Assembly: GCA_963801855.1 (NCBI GenBank)
Contig: CAWDGK010000004.1
Span: 1-64,000 of the forward strand
Reading direction: 5' to 3'
DNA from: JACDAN01 sp963801855
GTDB taxonomy: Bacteria > Actinomycetota > Thermoleophilia > Gaiellales > Gaiellaceae
DNA: 64,000 nucleotides
A program made the position numbers and the translations under genes. This document shows positions 39,202-47,110 of this stretch, piece after piece (positions within the stretch are counted from its first letter, which is position 1; every line of letters starts with the position of its first letter). Under the pieces are notes generated by a model. That model was not told the DNA's origin. It made no database searches and saw nothing but the letters and a program-made list of their open reading frames with translations.

Positions 39202-40308
39202 TCAGGTCGTGTGCGGCTTGCGGATGAAGCGAATCACGTAGACGAGGAGCGCGAGCGCCGAAAGGGCGAGCAGGAGCAGCGCGCCGGCCCCGATGATCCA
39301 GTGAGGCGATGCCGATGCCTCGGGGATGCTGGGTCGCGGTAGCGCCTCGGGGATCTCACCGAGCTTCTCCGAGACGGCTGGAAGGACGCCCGAGTCCCTC
39401 TTCTCGGCCTTTCCGTCCGGGATCGCGCCGGTCGCCCGGGTGCCGGTCCCGCCGGCGGCGGATGCCGATGCGCCGGCCGCAGCCGATCCTCCGCCGATGT
39501 CGCCGCCGCCGTTCCCGGTCGTCCCGTTGCTGAAGGTGCCGACGACCGACTGGAAGATCGATGCCTGCGACCCGGCCGCGCCGCAGGTGAATCCGCTCGC
39601 GCCTCCGCGGTCGCCGAGGACGACGACGACGGCCCGGCTCGGCTTCCGCCCGCTCGTTCGAGCTGTGATCCGGTAGGTGCCGTAGGGAAGGTTGCGCCGG
39701 CCCAGCCGGCCGGTGAAGCGGACGTGGTTGACGCCGCGGCTGCCGCGAACCTTGAACCGGCCTGCGATCCCGCAGGACGGCGCGGGCCCGCGAACGACGA
39801 AGACGACTCGTGCGGCGGCATTCAGCGTGAAGGTGATGCGGGCGGCGCGCTTTCGGGTGCCTCCGCGCTCGGTCCGGGCCGGTCGCGCCCTGATCCCGGT
39901 AACCCGAGCCTTGCCCGCGCGGCTGGCCGCGGGGCGCCGGCGGTTGTCCGAGCCACCTCGCGTCGAGGCTGAGCCGGAGGATGCGCCGTAGCCGGAGGCG
40001 CCCGACGGTGCGGACGCCGGAGGCGAGCCCGGCGACGGTGAGGGTGAGGGCGCAGGCGCAACCGGGAGTGGGATCGGTGCGGGCGGCGTCGGCGCGGTCA
40101 CCGCCGGTGGCGGTGGGACGGGAACCGGCGGGACGGGCGGCGGAGTCGGCGGGGCGGGCGTGGTCGGGACGGGGAGCGAGACCGTCGGGACGGAGATGGT
40201 GACCGGAAGGTCGACCTGGCCGAGCGCCTGCGCCGAGAGGACGCCCGCGAGCACGCCCGCCAATGCGAGCGCAACCCCTACCACCGCAGTTCTCATCCTC
40301 TTCGCCAT
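39202..40308 (-). CDS. Pro-rich secreted protein with Ig-like core and C-terminal membrane anchor
   Basis: 368 aa: signal peptide (RTAVVGVALALAGVLAGVLS), a VTISVPTVSLPVPTTP-type Pro/Val/Thr linker, an Arg-rich patch, a beta-sandwich-like core (ITFTLNAAARVVFVVRGPAP, VRFTGRLGRRNLPYGTYRIT, AVVVVLGDRGG) with two Cys, a Gly/Ser-rich stretch and a C-terminal transmembrane helix followed by RKPHTT. The same layout and core recur in the protein at 60755-61915, so they are paralogues. Predicted cell-surface protein anchored through its C-terminus; function unknown. Confidence 0.7.
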   Translation of the reverse strand: MAKRMRTAVVGVALALAGVLAGVLSAQALGQVDLPVTISVPTVSLPVPTTPAPPTPPPVPPVPVPPPPAVTAPTPPAPIPLPVAPAPSPSPSPGSPPASAPSGASGYGASSGSASTRGGSDNRRRPAASRAGKARVTGIRARPARTERGGTRKRAARITFTLNAAARVVFVVRGPAPSCGIAGRFKVRGSRGVNHVRFTGRLGRRNLPYGTYRITARTSGRKPSRAVVVVLGDRGGASGFTCGAAGSQASIFQSVVGTFSNGTTGNGGGDIGGGSAAAGASASAAGGTGTRATGAIPDGKAEKRDSGVLPAVSEKLGEIPEALPRPSIPEASASPHWIIGAGALLLLALSALALLVYVIRFIRKPHTT

Positions 40309-40369
40309 TCCTCTCCATAAGACGAAACGCGGGACTCGACCTTGCGGTTACGCGCTATGTTGCCCCCCG

Positions 40370-40441
40370 GGGCGCATAGCTCAGCGGGAGAGCGCCCGCT
40401 TCACACGCGGGAGGTCCCTGGTTCGATCCCAGGTGCGCCCA
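40370..40441 (+). tRNA. tRNA-Val (anticodon CAC)
   Basis: A full cloverleaf is readable: acceptor GGGCGCA/TGCGCCC, D-arm AGCTCAGCGGGAGAGC, anticodon stem CCCGC/GCGGG with loop TTCACAC (anticodon CAC at 40402-40404) and T-arm with GGTTCGATCC. Discriminator A; CCA is not encoded. Confidence 0.95.
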
Positions 40442-40667
40442 TCTCGCCCCCTGACCGGCGCGCTCCCGCCGGGCGGAGCCGGGCTCCGCGCGCCTCGCGC
40501 CGCTGGACGCGCTCCAGCGGACGGGCCGTGTTCGGAACACTGTCCCATCCGCATCCGCGCGCCCAGCGACGCGTCAGCCGAGCCGACGGCCCTGCGCACG
40601 CTCCCGGGCGGAGCCGGTCGCCTGGGCACGGTGCGACGCCGCAGACGCGTCTTCGATAGGTTCCGCC
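40442..40667. other. Intergenic, nothing recognised
   Basis: 226 bp between tRNA-Val and the cytochrome gene. No conserved coding frame, RNA motif or clear terminator hairpin was recognised. Confidence 0.4.
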
Positions 40668-41253
40668 GTGCTCTTCGCGCTCACGACAGACCAGAAGCTC
40701 GGCCTCGCGGGGACCGCGGCCGTCTTCATCGTCTTCTCGCTCGTCGTCGCCCTGCTGATCCCCAGGTACCGGCCCGATTTCCCCGGCCGGAAGGGCCTCG
40801 GCCTCTTCCTCGTCCTGACGGCTCTCCTGACGGTCGGGATGATCGGCGCCGTCGTCGTGTTCGCGAAGGAGGATCACGCCGAGGCTGCCGGCGAGACGCA
40901 CGGCGACGGAGTCGACCGGCGAAGGCGAGACGAGTCCCTCGGGTCAGACCACACCCACGACCACGACGACGGAAGAGAAGCGGCCGGCGGGCGACGCGGC
41001 AGCCGGCAAGACGGTCTACGCCTCGTCAGGGTGCGGCGGCTGCCACGCGTTCGAGCCGGCAGGGTCGAACGGAGCAGTCGGGCCCGACCTGAACGAGTCC
41101 CTCGAGGGCAAGGACCTGGAGTACGTGCAGCGCGCGATCGTCGACCCGAACGCAGAGGTCGCCGAGGGCTATCAGGAGGGGATCATGCCCTCGTTCGATC
41201 AGCTCTCGGACGACCAGGTCGGCGACCTCGTCGCCTTCCTCACCGAGAACTAG
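40668..41253 (+). CDS. Membrane-anchored c-type cytochrome; one frameshift
   Basis: GTG 40668 gives two N-terminal transmembrane helices (VFIVFSLVVALLIPRY; LGLFLVLTALLTVGMIGAVV), then after an indel near 40905 a Thr/Glu-rich linker and a cytochrome c domain: AAAGKTVYASSGCGGCHAFE with the CxxCH haem motif (CGGCH), GPDLNESLEGKDLEYVQRAI, and IMPSFDQLSDDQVGDLVAFL, where the Met is the likely axial ligand. About 195 aa. It likely shuttles electrons at the outer membrane face to a terminal oxidase; partners are not in the window. Confidence 0.85.
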
Positions 41254-41263
41254 CGCGCAGAGG

Positions 41264-42874
41264 TCAGTCGACCCAGGATGCGTCGGCCCACGATGCGTCC
41301 GCCCAGGACGCATCCGCCCAGGAGGCATCGGCCCAGGAGGCGTCCGACCAGGAGGCGTCGGCCCAGGACGCCGAATCCCAGGACGCGTCAGCCCACGAAG
41401 CGTCCGCCCATGAGGCGGAGTCCCACGAGGCGTCGGCCTTGACCGCGCTGTCCCAGCTCGCAGAGTCGAAGACCGGGTGCGCGCCTCCAGCCGGATCGGT
41501 GATCAGGAAGCGGTTCAGCGCGCGATTCGGGTTCGCCGGACCCGTGCGTCCGCTGCGCGAGCCGGGCGTCGAGCGACCCGACTCCGAGTGCGCCCGCGGC
41601 CGCTTTCTCCGCCTTTCGCGCCGACATCATGAGCGCGCCCTTCACCTGATCCGGAGTCCATTCGGGGTGGACAGCGAGGACGTAGGCGGCGGCGGCCGAC
41701 ACGAGCGGCGCCGCGAACGAGGTGCCCGAGAGGCGCATGTACCGCGACGCCGATGGCTCGATCGGGCCGCTCGAGCAGGAGACTCGAGCCCGCGGGGACC
41801 GGCCCGACGAGGTGGCGGCCGGGAGCGCCGAGCTCCGGCTTCATGAACCCGTCCGGAGTCCGTCCGTGTGCCGACCAGGGCGCGTTCGTATCGTCCGTGG
41901 CCTCGCTTGACGCTCCCGAGATCGGCCGCGCCGACCGTGATGACGAATGGGTCGTTTGCAGGCGCGAACGGGACGCCGCTCGCGGCGCCGTCCTTCGCGT
42001 AGTTGCCCGCGGAGGTCACCACCACGACTCCGGCGAACCAGAGCCGCTCGACTGCGCGGTCGAGCGGGTCGGTGAGGAAGCTCGACGGTCGCGACGAGTG
42101 AAGGGAGAAGTTGGCGACTCGAATGTCGTAGCGCTGCTTGTTCTGAAGGATCCAGTCGGCTGCCGCGATCACGTCGCTCGTCATCGCTTTGCCGTTGTCG
42201 TCCATGACGTCCAGCGAAACGATGCGCGCGCCGGGCGCGCCGCCGTAGCGGCCTGCCGCCAGGCCGGAGACGAACGTCCCGTGGCCGCGACCGTCACCGG
42301 CCGCGTTCGGCTGGAGCTGGGTCAGGGAGATCTGGCCGACGACTCGGTCGCCGAAGTCGGCGCGCGCCGCGTCGATGCCGGAATCGACGACTGCGATCGT
42401 GGGGAGCCGGCTGCGTGTCGCGCGGCGGGCATCGTCGAGGTTCGTCGCGTCGAGCGTGGAGAAATAGGAGCGGAGCTGCCCGACGACCGGAAGCTGTGCG
42501 GCGACCATCGGAGCGTCGCGCGTGATCGCCTGAACATCGCCTTCGTCGGCGAGATCGAGGATCTGGGAGCCGGTCAGCCGGGCCGAGACGCCGGTGACCG
42601 ACTGAAACCGTCCGGTCAGCTGGTCAGCTGCGCCAGAGTTGTCGTCGAGGCGCTCCGTCACCTCGTCGGCGACCTCCGCCGTCGACGTGCCGTCGCTCGC
42701 CTGGACGATGACGGGAAAGAGCGCGTCGGGCCGGTTCTTCGCTGCTTCGAGCAGGGTTGCCTGGACGTAGGCGTCTGAGCCCTGCTGGTCGGCAATTGCC
42801 GCGAGCGGCGCCGCAAGCGCAAGCAGGCCCACCAGGACCGCAATGCCGCTTTTTGTCGCAGAGAGCTTTGTCAT
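41264..42874 (-). CDS. Secreted subtilisin-like serine protease (S8) with C-terminal ASW repeats; several frameshifts
   Basis: ATG 42874 gives a signal peptide (KSGIAVLVGLLALAAPLAAI), a propeptide-like region, then the S8 catalytic domain: TIAVVDSGIDAARADFGD (Asp), GDGRGHGTFVSGLAAG (His), VVTSAGNYAKDG (oxyanion region) and MRLSGTSFAAPLVSAAAAYV (Ser). Indels near 41890, 41740 and 41535 break the frame, but homologous order is preserved. After the catalytic domain the protein ends in twelve Ala-Ser-Trp-containing pentapeptide-like units. About 535 aa. Comparable actinobacterial subtilases also end in SASWDSASW-type repeats. Role: extracellular proteolysis. Confidence 0.85.
41267..41476 (-). repeat. 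Tandem 15-bp repeat encoding (A-D-A-S-W)n at the subtilase C-terminus
   Basis: Eleven consecutive 15-bp units (each CCA...GC on the plus strand) plus one more unit after a 15-bp insert encode A-D-A-S-W, D-S-A-S-W or S-D-A-S-W blocks, twelve Trp in all, ending VD and the stop. Units differ mostly at third positions, implying an old, selected repeat. Confidence 0.92.
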
Positions 42875-42985
42875 CCGATTCTCGCGCAGGGTGCGCGGGC
42901 CGCAGTGGATACGGACTCAGGCTAGGGAGGGGTCGCGCGGCGAGCATCCCCAAGCCGGGGGATGCTCGCCGCTCGCTCGAAATGG

Positions 42986-43074
42986 CGGAGAGGGCGGGAT
43001 TTGAACCCGCGACAGACCTTTCGGCCCATACGCGATTTCCAGTCGCGCTCCTTAGACCGCTCGGACACCTCTCC
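42986..43074 (-). tRNA. tRNA-Ser (anticodon GGA)
   Basis: Minus-strand class II tRNA: acceptor GGAGAGG/CCTCTCC, D-arm TGTCCGAGCGGTCTAAGGA, anticodon loop CTGGAAA (GGA), long variable arm TATGGGCCGAAAGGTCTGT and T-arm GGGTTCAAATCCC. Discriminator G, as expected for Ser. First of three adjacent tRNA-Ser genes. Confidence 0.95.
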
Positions 43075-43103
43075 GAGGTGGACAGCGTAGTCAGGCGATT
43101 CAA

Positions 43104-43190
43104 CGGAGGGGGAGGGATTTGAACCCTCGAGAGGCTTGCACCTCTAACGGTTTTCGAGACCGCCCCGTTCGACCGCTCCGGCACCCCTCC
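43104..43190 (-). tRNA. tRNA-Ser (anticodon CGA)
   Basis: Minus-strand class II tRNA: acceptor GGAGGGG/CCCCTCC, anticodon loop CTCGAAA (CGA), long variable arm with TTAGAGGTGCAAGCCTCT, T-arm GGGTTCAAATCCC and discriminator G. It lies 30 bp from the GGA gene. Confidence 0.95.
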
Positions 43191-43311
43191 GAATCGCGCA
43201 GCGTACCGGCGAATTCTCGCGCGCTGGCTGGGTTCGCGGAGACAGCGCCTTAGCACGGCCTCCGACCGGCCGGCAGGCGCGACGCTGGCCGGTGCGGTGA
43301 AGACGGAGTCA

Positions 43312-43402
43312 CGGAGAAGGAGGGATTCGAACCCTCGAGGCAGGGATTTCCCCACCTAACGCCTTAGCAGGGCGCCGCCTTCAGCCACTCGGCCACTTCT
43401 CC
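43312..43402 (-). tRNA. tRNA-Ser (anticodon GCT)
   Basis: Minus-strand class II tRNA: acceptor GGAGAAG/CTTCTCC, D-arm TGGCCGAGTGGCTGAAGG, anticodon loop CTGCTAA (GCT), long variable arm GTTAGGTGGGGAAATCCC and T-arm GGGTTCGAATCCC. It reads AGC/AGT serine codons, complementing the two neighbours. Confidence 0.95.
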
Positions 43403-43741
43403 GTGGCGGGCAGGATAGCCGCCCACCTGGCCGATTCGTCCTCTGGAGAGTTTGACGAAACGCCGGCCATGCCGCCGAGCCGCGCTGCTCGCCCCGAGGC
43501 CGCGTCCTCAGTCGCGCCCGTATCGCAAGGATACGAACGCTCCCTGCGTCCTTGCCTCGGAACGACCATCGCACCCCTGCGACGAGCGGCGTTCCGTAAA
43601 ACCCTCCCAGAAACGCGGAAACCCGCCTCGGTATTGAGAGCGGGCCGCCGCAAGTGCCGGGGTATGTGAGGGGGGAGCCGGCGAACTAGGTATTGCACGG
43701 CCAGAGCACACGGGCATGCCCCGGAAGGGTGAAATACGGAA
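43403..43741. other. Intergenic, no gene recognised
   Basis: About 340 bp between the tRNA-Ser cluster and the LigD-type polymerase. Frames here look like shadows rather than genes. An AAGGGTGAAATACGGA stretch just before ATG 43742 is a plausible ribosome site. No RNA family or terminator was recognised. Confidence 0.4.
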
Positions 43742-44759
43742 ATGGCATCGCCGTTCGTCGAGCTCGAAGTGGGCGGGAGGACCGTCAAGGTCACGAATCC
43801 CGACAAGATCTACTACCGGAAGCTGAAGGCGACCAAGCTCGACCACGTCGAGTACTACCTCTCCGTCGGCGAGGGAATCGTCCGTGCGCTGTACGAGCGT
43901 CCGACGCAGCTCAAGCGCCATCCCGACGGGGCGGAGGGCGAGGCGATCTACCAGAAGCGGGTGCCCGAGAAGCGTCCGGACTGGATCGAGACGGCGCGCG
44001 TCACCTTCCCGTCCGGCAGGCACGCCGACGAGCTGTGCGTGACCGAGGTGGCCCAGGTGGCGTGGGCGGCGAACCTCGGGCACGATCGACTTCCACCCGT
44101 GGCCGTCGCGCCGCGCGCACGTCGACAATCCGGACGAGCTGCGGATCGACGTCGACCCGCAGCCGGGCACGACGTTCAAGGACGCGAAACGGGTCGCTCT
44201 CGTCGTCCGCGAGGTCCTCGACGAGCTCGGCTTCGTGGGCTGGCCGAAGACGTCGGGGAACCGGGGCATCCACGTCGCCTGCCGGATCGAGCCGCGCTGG
44301 TCGTTTCCCGAGGTGCGCCGCTGTGCGCTCGCGTTCGCGCGCGAGGTCGAGCGGCGCCTGCCGAAGAAGGTCACGACGGCCTGGTGGAAGGAAGAGCGAG
44401 GCCGCCGTGTCTTCATCGACTACAACCAGAACGCCCGCGACCGGACGATCGCCTCCGCCTACTCGGTGCGCGCCCGCCCCGACGGAACCGTGTCGGCGCC
44501 GGTGACCTGGGACGAGCTGCCCGATGTCGCGACCGAGGACTTCACCCTCGCGACGATGCCGAAGCGCTTTGCGGACCTCGGCGACGTCCAGGCCGGGATC
44601 GACGACGCCGTGTGTGACCTGATGAACCTGTTCGAGTGGGTCGAGCGGGACGAGAAGGAGGGGGTCGGCGAAGCGCCGTATCCGCCCCAGTTCCCGAAGA
44701 TGCCGGGCGAGCCGAAGCGCGTGCAGCCCTCGCGGGACACGGCCCGGAAAAAGCGCTGA
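43742..44759 (+). CDS. LigD-type NHEJ polymerase (primase-polymerase domain) as a separate protein; one frameshift
   Basis: About 338 aa with archaeo-eukaryotic-primase-type LigD PolDom features: VKVTNPDKIYYRKLKATKLD, RPTQLKRHPDG, then after an indel near 44083 (GGG for GG) TIDFHPWPSRRAHVDNPDEL and RIDVDPQPGTTF (the catalytic DxD pair), LGFVGWPKTSGNRGIHV and FIDYNQNARDRTIASAYSVR. It adds ribonucleotides or deoxynucleotides at double-strand breaks during end joining. Here PolDom is a separate gene; the ligase is encoded about 0.6 kb away on the other strand and no Ku gene is in the window. Confidence 0.88.
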
Positions 44760-44807
44760 TGTAAAGCAGGCTTGACATCGCCTCTATGTCAAGTTAGCTT
44801 TACATCA
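44757..44807. promoter_or_regulatory. 51-bp nested inverted repeat with embedded promoter upstream of an XRE regulator
   Basis: Two perfect inverted repeats share one centre (about 44782): TGATGTAAAGC (44757-44767) with GCTTTACATCA (44797-44807), and CTTGACAT (44771-44778) with ATGTCAAG (44786-44793), separated on each side by 3 bp. TTGACA (44772-44777) with TAGCTT 17 bp later (44795-44800) forms a plausible sigma-70 promoter; its start site would be at or next to ATG 44807, giving a leaderless mRNA. The arrangement suits an autoregulatory operator for the XRE protein. It also overlaps the polymerase stop codon, so it could serve as that gene's terminator. Confidence 0.75.
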
Positions 44808-45007
44808 TGAAGAACGAGATCAGGACGCTACGGAGCGCGCGCGGCCTTTCCCAGGCGGAGCTAGCGCAGGCGATGGACGTCTCGAGGCAAACGATCAACG
44901 CCATCGAGACAGACCGCTACACGCCGTCGCTACCACTCGCTCTTGCACTTGCACGGTATTTCGAGACAACGGTCGAGGAGGTTTTTCATGACAACGGCAA
45001 TGCCTAA
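44807..45007 (+). CDS. XRE/Cro-family HTH transcriptional regulator, 66 aa
   Basis: ATG 44807 starts MKNEIRTLRSARGLSQAELA followed by QAMDVSRQTINAIETDRYTP, a textbook Xre helix-turn-helix of the short YozG-like type, ending EEVFHDNGNA. There is no ribosome site because the probable transcript is leaderless. The 51-bp palindrome directly upstream is the likely operator. It overlaps by about 20 bp the start of a membrane-protein gene in another frame, forming a two-gene unit seen widely (small XRE regulator plus multi-TM protein). Confidence 0.9.
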   Translation: MKNEIRTLRSARGLSQAELAQAMDVSRQTINAIETDRYTPSLPLALALARYFETTVEEVFHDNGNA

Positions 45008-45377
45008 GTCGAAGTGGTATCTGCCCGGTTTCTCGCTTCTGCTCGGGCTGCTCTTCTTTGGGGCTCACTGGGCGGGAGACGATCCGAAGAGCGGCGTTTG
45101 GGCGCTCATGGTGATGATCGCGTTCGGGGCCCTGAGCCTGGTCGCAGGGCGATTCGAGCTCGTTCGTGGCCTCCGTGGAGACGGACGGGACGAGTACTGG
45201 TCGCGGATCGACGTCCACGCAACCGCGCTGGCCGGGACCTTCGCGGTCGTGCTGATCCTCGCGATGTGCGCGTGGGAGTGGGCACACGGGCGAAGCGGAA
45301 CCCCGTACGTGCAACTCGGCGCGCTCACGGGCGTGGCGTACCTGGCTGCCGTCGGGCTCCTACGCTGGAGGAGCTGA
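44988..45377 (+). CDS. Small multi-pass membrane protein, DUF2178-like partner of the XRE regulator
   Basis: ATG 44988, preceded by GAGGAGG, gives 129 aa with about four transmembrane helices: WYLPGFSLLLGLLFFGAHWA, GVWALMVMIAFGALSLVAGR, TALAGTFAVVLILAMCAWEW and GALTGVAYLAAVGLLRW. A conserved-looking RGDGRDEYWSRID loop lies between helices 2 and 3. Length and partner gene match the DUF2178-type membrane proteins that follow short XRE regulators. Function unknown; possibly an integral sensor or stress protein controlled by the neighbour. Confidence 0.7.
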   Translation: MTTAMPKSKWYLPGFSLLLGLLFFGAHWAGDDPKSGVWALMVMIAFGALSLVAGRFELVRGLRGDGRDEYWSRIDVHATALAGTFAVVLILAMCAWEWAHGRSGTPYVQLGALTGVAYLAAVGLLRWRS

Positions 45378-45389
45378 TGCTCGCCGGCG

Positions 45390-46406
45390 TCAGCCGGCGA
45401 GGCCGAGCAGGCTCTCGAACGTCGGGTCGTTCGGGTTGCGCGGGGGCCTGACCTCGCTCCAGGTGCAGTCCTTCGGCGCCTTGTCGTCGCGGAAGCGGAT
45501 GAGCCGCGTTCCGTGCCTGAAGCGGTTGCCCTGCACCTTGTCGTAGCGCACCTCGGCGACGAGCTTCGGCTTCAGCGGCTGCTCCTCGAGCTCGCCGGTG
45601 CCCCAGCGGTTCGGCTCCGAGAAGCGGCGATCGGATTTCTGGTCGATGAGCGGGACGACGAGGTCGGCGATCTGGGCGTGCTTCGACGCAGCGACCGCGG
45701 CTGACCCGACGTAGTCCAGGCCGCCGTCGTCCCGGTAGAGCCCGAGCAGGAGCGTCGCGATCTTGTCGGGCTTCGACTTCCACCGGAGGCCGACGACGAC
45801 GGTGTCCGCCGTCTTGTAGGGCTTGACCTTGGCGACGGCCTCTCTCGACCCGGGGCGGTACGGATGGTCGAGGCGCTTGGCGATCACGCCGTCGAGGCCG
45901 GCAGCCTCGAACGTGTCGAGCCACTCGCGCGCGGCCTTCGGGATCGGACGTGCAGGGCGAGAGCCGGAAGCCCTTCGCGAGCTTCTCCAGCTGCACCCGC
46001 CGCTTCTTCAAGCGGCAGCTCGTGGAGCGGCTTGCCCTTCCAGAGCAGCACGTCGAAGGCGATGAACTCGGCGGGGATCTCCTTGGACAGCTTCAGCACG
46101 CGGCTCTCGGCCGGGTGCAGCCGCATCTGCATCGAGGTCGAACTCGAGGACGCCGTCGCGCGCGATCACGATCTCGCCGTCGAGCGCGGAGTGGGGAGGA
46201 AGCAGCTCGCCGAGCGCGCGCAGCTCGGGGAAGTAGCGCAGCAGCGGCCGCTCCTTGCGCGACCAGAGCGCGAGCTCGCCGCCGTCGTTCTCCAGCACTC
46301 CGCGGAACCCGTCCCACTTCGGCTCGTACTGCCAGCCGTCGCCTTCGGGGAGCTCCGAGACGAGCTCGGCCTCCATGGGCGGGAAAGGGACGTCGGGGCC
46401 GGGCAT
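45390..46406 (-). CDS. ATP-dependent DNA ligase (LigD/LigC type); several frameshifts
   Basis: ATG 46406 begins MPGPDVPFPPMEAELVSELP and reaches the nucleotidyl-lysine motif YEPKWDGFRGVLEN (KxDG), WSRKERPLLRYFPEL and LDGEIVIARDG. Indels near 46140, 46010 and 45930 shift frame, but later blocks (IPAEFIAFDVLLWKGKPLHE; MIAKRLDHPYRPGSR; YKTADTVVVGLRWKS; LYRDDGGLDYVGSAAV; KLVAEVRYDKVQGNRFRHGT) follow in family order to the OB-fold C-terminus. About 339 aa, normal for a stand-alone ligase. It seals ends in NHEJ and is the natural partner of the polymerase at 43742-44759, although the two genes converge and are separated by a regulator pair. Confidence 0.85.
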
Positions 46407-46547
46407 CTCCGCGGAAGGCTAGTCCGAAAAGCCGTGGGCAGTCGACCGGCTGCAGGAACAGGAGGCACGGCGTCAGCCCCTGAATGAGGGCGAGCCGCCG
46501 GTGCGACTGGCCGCGCCCTGCGACGCAACATAGAGCCGTATGCTTTA

Positions 46548-46565
46548 AAATAGGCCGATTGGCCC
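46548..46565 (+). promoter_or_regulatory. Palindromic motif upstream of an RTX-family exoprotein locus (copy 1)
   Basis: AAATAGGCCGATTGGCCC lies 76 bp before GTG 46624. The near-identical AAATAGGCCGTTCGGCCC occurs 80 bp before GTG 50717. The core GGCCGNNNGGCC is an inverted repeat. It may be a binding site or 5' RNA hairpin shared by both secreted-protein transcripts. Confidence 0.55.
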
Positions 46566-46623
46566 TTGCGGAATCCTCGAGGCTGCCGGTTGTCTCCCTA
46601 CGGCATACTACGAGGGGGGTCTC

Positions 46624-47072
46624 GTGCGGCGGAAGGTACGTCTTACTTTCGGCAGCTCGGTCTCCTGTCGGGCTGCTCGGCATCGGTAGTGCAAGCAGCC
46701 TGGGCGTGCCGTCGGGGAACGTCACCGTCGACAACGCACCGGCCAAGCGGGCGCGAACGTGAGCTTCGGCTACACGAACCAGGGCTGCTGGATCAACGTC
46801 ATCGGCGGGACGGACTGCAGGCGACCCATGAGTACTGGTGCGATCCCGGCGCGGGCGCATTCTTTGGTCTCGGCGGCTCCACGGTCACCTGCGACGGGAC
46901 CTTCCGCAACTGCGGTCTGTTCGGCTGCTCGATCGAGGAACTCGACTCCCGGACGTTCGCCGTGACTGTGCGGGATGTAGAGCGTCCCGTGCTAACGCAA
47001 TCGAGCCTCGTCGTCGGGACGAACGACTCGACCTGGAACGACAACGCCGGCTCCGCCTCGGGCGTGACGTAA
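46624..47072 (+). CDS. Small Cys-rich secreted protein, broken by frameshifts
   Basis: Starting at GTG 46624 (VRRKVRLTFGSSV), a leader is readable across two frames (LLGIGSASSLGVPSGNVTVD), then FGYTNQGCWINVIGGTDC in a third, then HEYWCDPGAGAFFGLGGSTV, CDGTFRNCGLFGCSIEELDS and a TAA at 47072. The pieces make one exported protein of about 150 aa with eight or more Cys if three indels are repaired. No family recognised. It could instead be the N-terminal part of the following InlB/RTX protein, separated by sequence error, because that gene has no leader of its own and the shared motif lies upstream of this one. Confidence 0.5.
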
Positions 47073-47110
47073 GCGCCTCGAACCGCTGCGCACGGGAGAT
47101 CCTCGACCTT

